Part shown: one piece after another, positions 1 to 9,421 of the stretch
How positions within the stretch are numbered: the first letter of the stretch is position 1
How the letters are laid out: every line of letters begins with the position of its first letter
DNA from: Aspidiotus rigidus
Lineage: Eukaryota > Arthropoda > Insecta > Hemiptera > Diaspididae
Direction: 5' to 3'
Length of the DNA: 64,000 nucleotides
Assembly (NCBI GenBank): GCA_035079385.1
Contig: JAVHKY010000016.1
Location: 6,743,501 to 6,807,500, forward strand
Notes under the pieces: model-generated
Database searches by the model: none
The model's input: only the letters and a program-made list of their open reading frames with translations
What the model was told of the DNA's origin: nothing
Position numbers and translations under genes: made by a program

Positions 1-2
1 TC

Positions 3-2915
3 GAAGCTCTTGTCGGTGTGGTAATCCGTTCCCGCCAGTACCTAATATTTCTGTATGCCGATTTTGAGAAAGCTTATCTCCAAATTGGTCTACGAATACA
101 AGATCGAAACTACGTTCGTTGCCTATGGTTGAAGGACCACACTAAACCCCCTGATGTTGAAAATTTAATGCACTTACGGTTCACAAGAATTGCCTTCGGA
201 GTGAAAGCTTCTGCATTCATTTTAGCTGCAACAATAGCATTTCATATTAATCAAAATACAAGTCTTAACGAATTTGCTGCTCAACTTAAGAGATCATTCT
301 ACAGCGACAATCTTGTAACAGGCGCCGATTCGATCGAAACAGCTGTCCAATTAGCGCAAACTACAATTAACGCATTCAAAGAGTGTTCTATGAATCTCCG
401 CTCATGGGTGTCATCATCAGAAGCAGTCGTCAACGCCATCCCACCACAAAATAGAGGAACAAAGTCTGTAATTTCGTTACTTGGTCTTCAATATGATGCT
501 CAAAATGACGAATATTCAATTGCTACGCCAAAAATTGTTTCCGGAGTTCCTACTCTTCGTTCAATCCTAAAAAACACATCGAAAGTATTCGACCCACTCG
601 GCCTTGTATCACCACTTATCCTTCAAGCAAAAATGATCCTACAAACGATTGATAAACACGCAGATCAGTGGGACACACCTCTTTCGAACGACTATCAGGA
701 AAGATGGAATGAGATAGAGTCCGATTTAACTCGACTCTCATCAGTGAAAATACAGAGGTATGTACCTAACAATAATACCACTACTCTGCATGCGTTTTCA
801 GATGCTTCGGCTCGAGGTTATGGATTTGTAATCTATCAACGAACTGAGATTGACGATTCAGTCTACATCAACATCATATTTGCTAAAGCTAGAGTCACGC
901 CTCGTCGGAAACTCACAATTCCCAAATTAGAATTACTAGCAGCGTCACTTGCCGCCCGAGCAATCGTTTTCATCATTAAAGAATTCAGAATACCATTACC
1001 GAATAAATCAATACTTTGGTGTGATTCGAAATGCACCCTCGCACGAATCTATAGTTCCAAAATTTTCTCCCATTTTGAAGAAAATCGCCTACAGGAAATT
1101 CGAACCGTTCCTGACCTCATCTGTCGTTATGTACCGTCAGAATTGAATATTGCGGACATAGCATCAAGAGGCTCCACACTTGCCGAACTTAAACAATCAC
1201 CATGGTTTACTGGTCCTCATTTTCTTCAGTTACATTCAAATCAGTGGCCGCCATTCAATCCTATCGATATTAACGCCTTTGAATCCAACCTGGAACCAAC
1301 AAACTCACAAAGCATCGATGTTCTCCATATAAAAACTGAGCCAACAATAACTCTACTCAATATCACACTAACCGATTTTTCTTCTTTCTCAAAACTGGTT
1401 CGCACTACGGAAATATTGATTCGTTTCATCAGCTTCAAATCGCCAACGTTTAAGCAAAAAATGGGACTCACGAATGAGAACATAAAAACAAAAACAATCC
1501 AATGGTGGATACGAACTGTCCAAAAATCGGTTTTTCACGAAATCTTTCACGACCTGCAAAACGAAAAATCAAATGATCTTGTCAGAAAATTGAATTTGAA
1601 AATCGATGAAAACGGTATCATACGTTGCAAAGGAAGATTTAAACACGCACCATTGTCCGAATACGAAAAGGAACCTATATTGCTTCCAAAGGCCACACAG
1701 AGTCATTTTGTTCGTTTAATTATACTACACTATCATGAGGCAAACTTCCATGTTGGGACCAACCACACGCTGACAGCAATCCGTCGAATGTATTGGATCA
1801 TAGATGGCCGACGATCCGTACTTAATACCTTAAAAAGTTGCGCTCCATGTTCTCGTCACACAGCACGACCATACAAACAACCATCAGATTCTGAACTGCC
1901 TCCTGTTCGTCTTACACCAACCGAAGTACCTTTCGCGAAAGCTGCAATCGATACACTTGGTCATTTATTTGTGGATGGTCACAAAAAATGGATATTACTG
2001 GTAGTATGTCTTGTTACACGCGCTATAATACTGGAATATCTGGATTCTCTACAAACACGCGACATCTACCTCGCCTTACGTCGATTTTGGGCAAGACAAA
2101 CTTCACCAACGTTTTATTATTCAGACAATGCTGCACAGTTCATTTTAATCGAGGAAGTCATACGAACGAATACGGTCCATGAAATTACTTGGGAACGGAT
2201 CTCTCCTGGTGCAAGCTGGGCAGCAGGTGTCTATGAACGCCTGGTAAGTCCAGTTAAACAATGTCTCTACCGTACTCTACAGGGACGATCACTGCAATCA
2301 ACACTTTTCCAGACAATTCTGCTCGAAATAGAAGCAACAATCAACTCAAGACCAATTACTTACGTTGATGAAGATAACAATTTCCGCCCTTTGTCACCAG
2401 CTGATTTCTTGCGTTCAAGGTATCGTGTCCCAATTGATGAACCATCACTTCCAAACCCAGATTCGATGTCTCAGAAAGAAATAGCCGCTCTATCCCGACA
2501 AGCAAATGAAATAATTAATGAATACTGGCAAATATGGTCAACGATGTACCTGCAAACTTTACGAGAACGCCATACGTACGATCAAAAACACTTCAAGGCA
2601 AGAACAACGAACCTCGCTCCTCGAATCGGTGATGTGGTTCTATTGGAAGAACCAAATCAACCACGAGCTAAATGGCACTTGGCGAAAATCGTCAAATTAT
2701 ACGAGAGTAAGGATGGTCAATTCCGTTCGGCTTTCGTCCGTACGGCTAACAATCAAATACTTCAGCGTCCGATGGAAAGCCTTTACCCGATGGAAATAGC
2801 AAATACAAATTCAAGTCCGACTCAGGTGTCACCTCCAGACAGCATCGAAAACATAATCATTCCAGACGACATCGAAAACATTATTATTTTGGACAATGAA
2901 GAAACCAATCAATGA
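3..2915 (+). CDS. BEL/Pao retrotransposon pol (RT, RNase H, integrase), 5' part outside window
   Basis: C-terminal part of a BEL/Pao polyprotein. The frame is open from base 3 with no credible start, so gag, protease and the RT N-terminus lie before the window. The reverse transcriptase shows ADFEKAYLQIGL (motif A) and FYSDNLVTG in place of YVDD; an Asn at the second Asp is common in Pao elements as I recall them. RNase H follows, with FSDASARGYGF and LELLAASLAAR. The integrase has an HHCC zinc site (HYHEANFH, then CAPCSRH) and a DDE-like triad read as AAIDTLGH, YYSDNAAQF and the E of GVYERLV. The frame has no internal stop across 970 codons, so the element is young or recently active. It ends 210 bases before a putative 3' LTR. 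Confidence 0.93.
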   Translation, partial: EALVGVVIRSRQYLIFLYADFEKAYLQIGLRIQDRNYVRCLWLKDHTKPPDVENLMHLRFTRIAFGVKASAFILAATIAFHINQNTSLNEFAAQLKRSFYSDNLVTGADSIETAVQLAQTTINAFKECSMNLRSWVSSSEAVVNAIPPQNRGTKSVISLLGLQYDAQNDEYSIATPKIVSGVPTLRSILKNTSKVFDPLGLVSPLILQAKMILQTIDKHADQWDTPLSNDYQERWNEIESDLTRLSSVKIQRYVPNNNTTTLHAFSDASARGYGFVIYQRTEIDDSVYINIIFAKARVTPRRKLTIPKLELLAASLAARAIVFIIKEFRIPLPNKSILWCDSKCTLARIYSSKIFSHFEENRLQEIRTVPDLICRYVPSELNIADIASRGSTLAELKQSPWFTGPHFLQLHSNQWPPFNPIDINAFESNLEPTNSQSIDVLHIKTEPTITLLNITLTDFSSFSKLVRTTEILIRFISFKSPTFKQKMGLTNENIKTKTIQWWIRTVQKSVFHEIFHDLQNEKSNDLVRKLNLKIDENGIIRCKGRFKHAPLSEYEKEPILLPKATQSHFVRLIILHYHEANFHVGTNHTLTAIRRMYWIIDGRRSVLNTLKSCAPCSRHTARPYKQPSDSELPPVRLTPTEVPFAKAAIDTLGHLFVDGHKKWILLVVCLVTRAIILEYLDSLQTRDIYLALRRFWARQTSPTFYYSDNAAQFILIEEVIRTNTVHEITWERISPGASWAAGVYERLVSPVKQCLYRTLQGRSLQSTLFQTILLEIEATINSRPITYVDEDNNFRPLSPADFLRSRYRVPIDEPSLPNPDSMSQKEIAALSRQANEIINEYWQIWSTMYLQTLRERHTYDQKHFKARTTNLAPRIGDVVLLEEPNQPRAKWHLAKIVKLYESKDGQFRSAFVRTANNQILQRPMESLYPMEIANTNSSPTQVSPPDSIENIIIPDDIENIIILDNEETNQ

Positions 2916-3124
2916 AGAAGCATAATACTTACTCATTTAGTTCTCCTGGTTATCTACCATAACTATTTCATAATTATTCATAGTAAGTTATTAGTTACCA
3001 TTTATCATAATATTATTGCATTATTTATTTACTAGAGCTAATTCCCAGCACATTGCTGTGTTTACATTTACATTGTATAATCATAGCTTAGGCTACAAAA
3101 AAAAAAAATTTTTGTGCCCCCGAG

Positions 3125-3366
3125 TGTCACGGCATGACGACACAGCAACAGCTGCATGTCCGTGAGGGCAGAAAATAAAATTTAATGTTTTCTTTTTAAC
3201 CGCCTTTTTTTCGTCTTCACAAGAAATTATTGTTAATTATTATTCGCCTTGATCAACAATATAGTCCGACTGAAACAATTTATTTTATTCTTCCATTTTA
3301 TTGTATGGCGACAAAGGTAACACCTAGTCTGACCTGCAGCGGGCAGCTAACAGTCAACTGATAACA
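3125..3366 (+). repeat. Putative 3' LTR of the BEL/Pao element
   Basis: Begins TGTCACGGCATGACG, a start style familiar from BEL/Pao LTRs, and contains AATAAA at 3174-3179. The end at ...GATAACA (3366) is chosen because it gives a TG...CA unit. The matching 5' LTR is outside the window, so neither edge can be proven. The 210 bases between pol and this LTR are AT-rich and noncoding, ending in an A-run. Confidence 0.5.
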
Positions 3367-3384
3367 TGACGTATGTAAACAAAC

Positions 3385-3760
3385 TAAAAATAGACCGAGT
3401 TATCGTGACGGCACAGCGTGATTTTCATGACGTGATCATAGGGCAAAGGTACCCAAAATTTATACGAATTTATCCAATCGCAAATTTGCTACCCATAAGA
3501 AAAGCACAGGGAGCATTCGATCATATGGCATTAATCAAGAATACGACAGGATTGAGGGGAGAAATTATTATTTTCAAAAGCCGACTATCTCACGCATTAT
3601 AAATATCAACTTTTTTATCCTCAATCCTTTCTAATTTTCATTTAATTCCATACTGATCTTGGCTCCCCGTGCTTTTCTTATGGAAGCAAAAAAGCGATTG
3701 GAACAATTCGACCAACTATCGATATTGTTGTTATCAGAAATAACTCGGTCTATTGAAGGA
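3385..3760. repeat. Long imperfect hairpin, MITE-like
   Basis: Two inverted arms of about 175 bp (roughly 3385-3560 and 3610-3760) flank a short AT-rich loop. Matching blocks include ATAGACCGAGTTATC against its complement near 3740, CATAAGAAAAGCAC against its complement near 3675, and AGGATTGAGG against its complement near 3620. No transposase is present and I could not define a target duplication. Confidence 0.6.
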
Positions 3761-4409
3761 GAAAAAAAGTGATCGGAAGGTGGTCTGCCGCAGATTGCAG
3801 CTGTAGGCCGACCACAAAAAGACAATCTTGGTAGAAAGGAGGAGTTTGTTCGAATGTGTCCTGATTTATGTCAGAAACAACCGAAACAAAACCCCACCCT
3901 GAAAGTGAATGGGAAAATTTTCTGTGGTCCGTTTTAGCCCCCCAAATTTCGTTTTTTCTCACTATCTCGAAAAATACGCATCGTACGGAAAAATTTCAAG
4001 TTACAACAATTATTCCTCGTTGAATTTCTCATAAGATCAACTATTCACCACCCAACTTCAGTAAATCCTTAGCCTAAAAATTTTAACGAATGAGCGCTAT
4101 TTTCGAAAATTCGTTGTAAATCACCATATTTTCATCGATAACTCGAAATTATCGACTTGTACAAAAAAATGTGTAGGTATAAAAAAGTTTCCTTGTAAAA
4201 TTTTATATAATATGATCCATATGCACATTAGCCTAGGCTAAAAATTCAGCCTCTACATGCGCCTTAACTTGAAGTAGGTCTACAAATCTTTTCCAACACA
4301 AACACTAGGAACACGTATGATACATTCTAACACGACAGATTATACAACTTCTTCTTTTTTGATGTCATAAGTGAAAAAAAACTCGCAGCCCACACAGTTA
4401 GCTGCTCGG
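3761..4409. other. No gene seen (3761-4409)
   Basis: AT-rich sequence with only short overlapping ORFs. I see no domain, repeat array or splice structure. Confidence 0.5.
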
Positions 4410-4583
4410 AATCGCCTTCATTAACTCTGTTAATTGAGGCAAACAGGGAACCTGTTTTATGGGAGTAATCATGTGAGTGTCATTTTTTGCTTTTTGTCGT
4501 CTCAAGTAGAGTGAACTTTGTTCCTCACCACCTTGAGATCTCTTCTCATTAGGTCAAATCCTGTTATCAGTTCGGAGATCTGA

Positions 4584-4714
4584 TGACGTCACGATTTGAT
4601 GACGTCATAATCTGATGACGTCACACGATCTAATGACGACGTTACGATCTGGTGACGTCACGATGGAGATCTGTGACGTCACGATCATCGTGCCATCACT
4701 ATCTGATGACGTCA
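4584..4714. repeat. Cluster of six perfect TGACGTCA palindromes
   Basis: Perfect TGACGTCA octamers at 4584, 4600, 4616, 4653, 4674 and 4707, with a degenerate copy near 4634, in loose units related to GATCTGATGACGTCAC. TGACGTCA is the palindromic CRE bound by CREB/ATF bZIP factors (family knowledge). Whether these sites work is not shown. Confidence 0.85.
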
Positions 4715-4729
4715 CAGAGCTAGTAAAAC

Positions 4730-4935
4730 CACTAATACAGACCTCCTAGACCTATAGTATAAAGGAAGCCTAAGACCTAGTACAGAGCTAGGACAAACTG
4801 CTAGTATAAGCTATTGATAAAGATCTTGTAAGCTTATGGTATGAAGGATGCCTAGACCTAGTATAAAGGAGGCTTGGACCTAGTATACGCCTAGTATAAT
4901 ACGTAGTATAAACCTAGTATAATATACTGCATGAA
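4730..4935. repeat. Degenerate CCTAGTATA repeats inside MITE copy 1
   Basis: Variants of CCTAGTATAAAGGAGG and GACCTAGTATA recur about ten times with irregular spacing. A related stretch (ACTAGGCTTA..., TTTACCTAGGTCTAGG) occurs in the copies near 12970 and 21720, supporting a shared family interior. Confidence 0.6.
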
Positions 4936-5086
4936 GCAGAGAGGATAAGTCCCCCTCCTATCACTTCATCAAAATTTTTCTAAGTCCCTTTTTCTTGCCG
5001 GACGGCGCCCGGCGCCCGTCATTTTCCTTTAGTTTACCCCCCCCCGATAAAACAGGTTCCCTGTTAAAAACAACTCGGAATGAAGG

Positions 5087-5838
5087 AAAACGTCATGAGC
5101 GATTAGATACTCTCAATGCCAGCCTCAAGTACGGTTTGCGATCAAGTAAAGAAGTATGCCAACAAAGAGAGCGCCAACTCATATCAGCACATCGATTGGA
5201 GCACACCAAGACATGCCAGAGATGAACGAGATTGTGGTATCGTATATGAATGGTTTTCTCAGCACAATCCATTCGCCGACACTCAAGATAAAGAGTGGGT
5301 TTTTCTCTCAAATGGTATTGTCGCTGAGGCACACGTAAATTGTTATGAGGCGTACGAGGGAGGTGCCTTTTTGCTGTTGAAAGTGGGCACAGCGCCAAAG
5401 TTAAGTAAGTATATGTGATAAACACGTTGCCTATATAGAGCGCAGTTATGGACGAAATTCTGCCATTGTATTTGATGGTTACGGAGAAAATGTAAAGGGA
5501 AGCACAAAAGTTGCGGAACAAAAGCGCCAATACATCCGCATCGATCGAACTGAGGTTACTGTCGGCTCAAAGACGTTCGTCACAATCAAACAAGATCAGT
5601 TTATGGCCAGCAATCGAATCAAGGAACAACTGATCAATCTTCTCAAAAAAAAAAAATTGAAGATAGAAAACACATTGTTAAGCAAGCTGAAGATGACGCG
5701 GATCTTCTGATAGTGCAGAGTGCCATTGATAATGCGTCTGCGGGAGGTCAAGTCGTGCTTGTTGGGGAGGATGTGGACTTGTTGGTGCTATCAGTCACAA
5801 ACACTCCTCCTTCGTGCGACGCAAGATCAAAAAGGTAT
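5087..5838 (+). pseudogene. Broken fragment of a TE-associated protein with a PIN-like motif
   Basis: Pieces in different frames read as one protein. First comes CGIVYEWFSQHNPF followed by a conserved VNCYEAYEGG (5200-5360). Next is AIVFDGYGENVKGSTK (about 5450-5510), then a block with MASNRIKEQLINLLKKK. After an A-run near 5647-5658 shifts the frame, it continues QAEDDADLLIVQSAID and VVLVGEDVDLLVLSVT (about 5690-5800). VFDGY...VGEDxDLLVLL marks a large, mostly unnamed family I remember from arthropod and cnidarian genomes, with an acidic PIN/FEN-like nuclease look. At least two frame breaks make it nonfunctional. The family recall is from memory and needs a search. Confidence 0.5.
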
Positions 5839-6060
5839 ACATTTATCTTAATTCCTTTCCCAATCATAACCGACCTTTTACTTGAAATTTTTACTTCCTC
5901 CCCCACTCTTTAATAACTATGTATGATAATTAAAAATATACGTGGCTATGTTTTAGATCCATCGATCACTTTGAACGGGTATTTTAAAAGTTATAATATT
6001 TCTATCGTATGCACGGTTTTTATGGGGAATTTAGCCACCCCACTAAAATGTAACAACAAC
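5839..6060. other. No gene seen (5839-6060)
   Basis: AT-rich flank between the PIN-like fragment and the GC-rich hairpins. Nothing recognisable. Confidence 0.5.
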
Positions 6061-6185
6061 AATAACGAGCGAGCGAAGCGAGCGAGCAAAACACGCGAGC
6101 AGCGAAGCTGCTCGCGTCTGTTAGGAGCCGCCGGCAGGCCGAGCCGCCAAGGGCCGCCAAAGGCGGCCCGTCAGCGGCTCGTAAT
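6061..6185. repeat. GC-rich nested hairpins in AT-rich DNA
   Basis: ACGCGAGCAGC / GCTGCTCGCGT (6093-6117) is a perfect 11-bp stem with a GAA loop. GGGCCGCC / GGCGGCCC with an AAA loop sits near 6150-6168 inside a wider GAGCCGC / GCGGCTC pair (6124-6180). The preceding GAGCGAAGCGAGC motif is also self-complementary. Base composition is sharply unlike both flanks. Probably the core of an unidentified small element. Confidence 0.6.
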
Positions 6186-6472
6186 TCATATAACCCAACA
6201 AATATTATTTTTATATTTCGTTATTCCCGAATAAGGATAGACTGCATAGCCGATAGGGAGATGCGCAATTCAAAGAAAATATGCAGTCGCAAATGGTACT
6301 CGGAGAACGGAAGCAGCTGTATAGATATATAGACTCTAACAACAGTCGGGGGAGTTATTTTTAATCTTTAGACCATTTGCAAAATACGTTTACATGAGCC
6401 AGGACTGTGCAGTGCAGTGTACGGAGGGGACTTAAGAGAGGCGTTTAACGAATGGAGTTCGATGAGAAGTGG

Positions 6473-6538
6473 CATTCGCATTTCATTCGCAAACGAGTGC
6501 ATTCGCATTTAATTCGCAAACGAGTGATCTATACAAAA
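6473..6538 (+). promoter_or_regulatory. Putative promoter region of the multi-exon secreted gene
   Basis: A 27-bp direct duplication (6473-6499 and 6500-6526, one mismatch) containing GCAAACGAGTG is followed by TATACAAAA at 6530-6538. This lies about 90 bases before the exon 1 ATG. The position fits a TATA element plus a short 5' UTR, but no transcript evidence is available here. Confidence 0.3.
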
Positions 6539-6626
6539 ATTTTTTTTTGTTAGTTTTGGAAGAGGAAAATAGTGTTTTACGTATTTAACTAATTTTTTGA
6601 GGAAAAAGTTGTAACTCGCCTTCGCA

Positions 6627-6669
6627 ATGAAACACGTCATTTTGATGATTGTTCTAGCCGTATTGAAGG
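6627..6669 (+). CDS. Exon 1: signal peptide
   Basis: The ATG at 6627 opens MKHVILMIVLAVLK, a short basic start followed by an uninterrupted hydrophobic core, which is a typical secretory signal peptide. The donor GTAAGTG at 6670 leaves one base (phase 1). The next compatible acceptor is exon 2, whose two-base start completes a Glu codon. Without splicing the frame continues into AT-rich intron sequence with no protein-like character, which supports the donor. The first intron (6670-15993) holds the whole hAT/copia composite. Confidence 0.6.
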
Positions 6670-6977
6670 GTAAGTGTAAATTGTGTATTTATTTTGATGT
6701 ATTGAGCATTTTTCGTTCGTCATCACGAATACATACACTACAGTGTCAAAAGCAATCAAAAGGTTCCACTTTGTCGACCACTGTCTTTGAGTTGATTGAA
6801 ATTTGGCTAAATATGGTCCAAAATGAAAATTTTTTCGTGATATTTAACGTCATGTAACCCTTGAAAGGTGCCATTTCGTCAATCTCTATCAATAGGTCAG
6901 TAGTTGTAATGTGGTCGCGATCAAAAAGTATGGAAAAATAAGGGACCATGTTATACAGTTTTTGGGATATGAGCGTG
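6670..6977. other. Intron 1 before the composite element: nothing seen
   Basis: No repeat or coding signal recognised in this AT-rich stretch. Confidence 0.5.
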
Positions 6978-7008
6978 GCAGCTTGCTCTAGACTCTAGAG
7001 CAAGCTGC
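6978..7008. repeat. Perfect 15-bp palindrome at the composite's left edge
   Basis: GCAGCTTGCTCTAGA and its exact complement are separated by one base, and the palindrome overlaps the CTCTAGAG flank. It may reflect the target site or a rearranged terminus. Confidence 0.8.
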
Positions 7009-7390
7009 AACATACCTACTCACCTGACCCCCAATTTTGATGAGCTTACCTGTGAATTGCAAAAGACAGGTTTCTCACTAGTAACTAATAAATAATTAGT
7101 TCATGTTTTTTTGTATTCTAAATTTATCCAAAAATATTGGAAATAATTCGTGTAAAATTTTACATTTTTTGATTCGAACAACGAAAATTTCTTCATTTTC
7201 TCAAAAAGGCTCTAGCCGGGTAAGGGGGGGGGGAATGGCCTTGGTCGGAAAATGTTTCAAATGTCCGTCAAAATGTTGTCCTCAATGAGAAAACTCGAAA
7301 TCCCAAAAATTGTACTCATCCGCTCGCCCACATGGGCTTCAGAGTGATTTTTAGGCCTAAAATCCAAATGGCTATATCTCAGCCAATAAT

Positions 7391-7614
7391 TATGGACAAA
7401 GATGGTTCTTGAAGTAGATCCACGGAGTCTTCAAGTATTAAATAAGAACACGTAGTCTCTGTCGTACGTCTTGTATATTACTCTCTTCTCAAATTAACAT
7501 CGTCATTACTCTCATATTATAATTTCCATGGTTATCTTAAATGATATTGCCAACAAATAAATCGTCGAAAATTACAAGCCGAATCCACATCATTGTAAAT
7601 GATATTGCCAACAC
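7391..7614 (-). repeat. 3' LTR of the copia element (165 bp core plus 59-bp extra segment)
   Basis: On the element strand the LTR opens TGTTGGCAATATCATTTA twice: once at 7614, directly after the purine tract GAGGAGGGAG, and again at 7555 after a 41-bp spacer. The 5' LTR (12467) has only the second opening. The 3' LTR therefore carries an internal duplication or a template-switch product. Confidence 0.75.
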
Positions 7615-7994
7615 TCCCTCCTCGGCGCTGGAATTTTCGTAAATTTTGAATTTCGATACGTCGTTGAAAAAAATTTCTGTTTCGTTTCTCTCGTTTTTTT
7701 TTTGTTTCTCTCGTTTTTTTTTTGTTTTTTTTTATACATAGCTCAATTTTTACATACAGAAAATTATTAATTTAGTTTTAGGCAGTTAATTTTTCAAACA
7801 GTCAATTTTGCAGTTTCATAAGTTTCCAAATCACATCATTCTGCCTGTAAAACAAAAAAATTGTACGTTTAATTTAAAATTTGCTCTCTTAAGATTTCGT
7901 GTTGTTCTATTGGTAGAGCTTTTGTAAAAATATCGGCTAGCTGTTGTTTAGATTCAATCCAGTGTATTGTAACTTCTTTTAACTCTACCGCTTC
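7615..7994 (-). other. Copia 3' noncoding region with polypurine tract
   Basis: AT-rich sequence between the RNase H stop and the LTR. The purine tract GAGGAGGGAG (reverse strand, about 7615-7625) abuts the LTR opening. Confidence 0.65.
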
Positions 7995-9421
7995 TCATAC
8001 GAGATGGCTCATTGAATTGATCAAATGTTTCAGTTTTGTTTTGCCGCTCGTCTGAGTACATTTGATTGTTGACGTATTATCACAGTATACATCAGCCGGA
8101 TAAAGATTTTTCTCTAATACTTGTAATGCAATACCATTTATTGACATCATCTCTCGTATACTTTCATTCAGAGCAATATATTCAGATTCCCACGTTGAGT
8201 GTGCTACTCGTGCCTGTCGTTTAGTAACCCAAAAAATAGTATCACCAAAAAGTTTTATCAGTATTCCCATCGTTGACCTGTTTGTCAAGGGACAATCTTT
8301 AAAGCTCGCATCTGAATAAACTGTCAATTCGTCTGTTTTTCCTGAAAAGGTTAGCTCAAAATCTAAAGTGCTTTTTAAATATCTGAATATTCGTTTAACT
8401 TGTGCCCAATCATGCGTTGTTGGTTTAGATTGTTTCCTACTCATCATGTTAACCGCATATTCTATATCTGGTCTTGTACCACTCGCAAGATATCTTAACG
8501 CTCCTATAGCTTGTCTGAAGGGTACATCTTTATCGCAGAATTGAACTTTATCAGCTGTAGTCCATTCTCGTTCTATTCGAGTTATTGCTGAGCGTGTTTG
8601 CATAGGTGTGCGCATATAGGTCTACATTCACTCATATTAAATCTTTTTAGCAAACTTTCAGTATATTTTCTCTGATTAATTTTCAATGTTTTTGTTTCTC
8701 TCTCTCTTTCAATAAAAAATCCTAGATATTTTTTTGGTTCACTTAAGTCAACTAATTCAAATTCTTTTTCAAGCTGTTCTCTTATTTCAGTCATTTTTTT
8801 TGTATCATTTCCTGCTATTAAGATATCATCAACATACTCGTAGGAAGCTAAGAAGATGAACTTATTTTCATGTGACCATGTAAACAAGCATGGATCGATT
8901 ACAGAGTTTTTTAATCCTAAGTTTTTCACTGCTTCAGTAAATCTGACATTTTATCTACGTGGACTTACTCGCAAACCATAAAGTGATTTTACCGATTTAC
9001 ACACCATATTTTTCGAGTTTTCAGGCATGTAACCTTTAGGTATTTCCATATAAACCGGTGTTTCTAGTACTCCATTTAAGAATGCAGTTTTCACGTAATA
9101 CTGTCGTGCTTCAAGATTATATTTGTTTATTATTGAGAGAAGTGCTCGAATTTTTGGGAGACTTAATACTGGTGCATATGTTTCACACAAAGTATACTCA
9201 TTATTATCTTGGAAGCCTCTAATTACTAACCTAGCTTTATGACGTATGTTTCCATTTGCTTCAGTTTTAGTTTTAAAAATCCATTTGGATGAGATGATTT
9301 TCTGATTTTGGCTCAAAGGTTCATCTTTTGGAACTAATTCTTCCTTTGTATCGCCTGAAAAAATTATCAACTCTTTATTGTTTCCATAAAACTCATAACC
9401 TTCATCAACAAATTTTAACAA
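7995..9421 (-). pseudogene. Copia reverse transcriptase and RNase H
   Basis: From 9421 down: KWIFKTKTEANGNIRHKARL and VKTAFLNGVLETPVYMEIP are canonical copia RT motifs. An in-frame TAA near 8950 replaces a residue after SLYGLRVSPRR, and the same frame continues to YVDDILIAG (8582-8929). A one-base shift near 8613 leads into the RNase H region with MQTRSAITR, GALRYLASGTRPDI, YSDASF and the C-terminal VYCDNTSTIK. The element is not translatable as a unit. Confidence 0.9.

Larger units (their letters stand above)
4410..5065. mobile_element. MITE family A/B, copy 1, carrying CRE-like repeats
   Basis: Non-autonomous element bounded by inverted CAGGGAACCTGTTTTATGGG (from 4444) and its complement ending at 5065. 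The left end extends outward for about 35 bp through an imperfect hairpin (CCTTCATTAAC / GTTAATTGAGG). This is the long end type also seen at 13080, 21430, 21800, 22600 and 32680. The right end is the short type ending in CCCTGTT. The interior holds the TGACGTCA cluster and degenerate CCTAGTATA repeats. No coding capacity. Confidence 0.65.

Noticed and set aside
949..2799. Out-of-frame ORFs inside the BEL/Pao pol
   Set aside because: Shadows of the 970-codon pol frame.
6746..7288. Short ORFs flanking exon 1 and within intron 1
   Set aside because: No domain, and they overlap intron and element-arm sequence.
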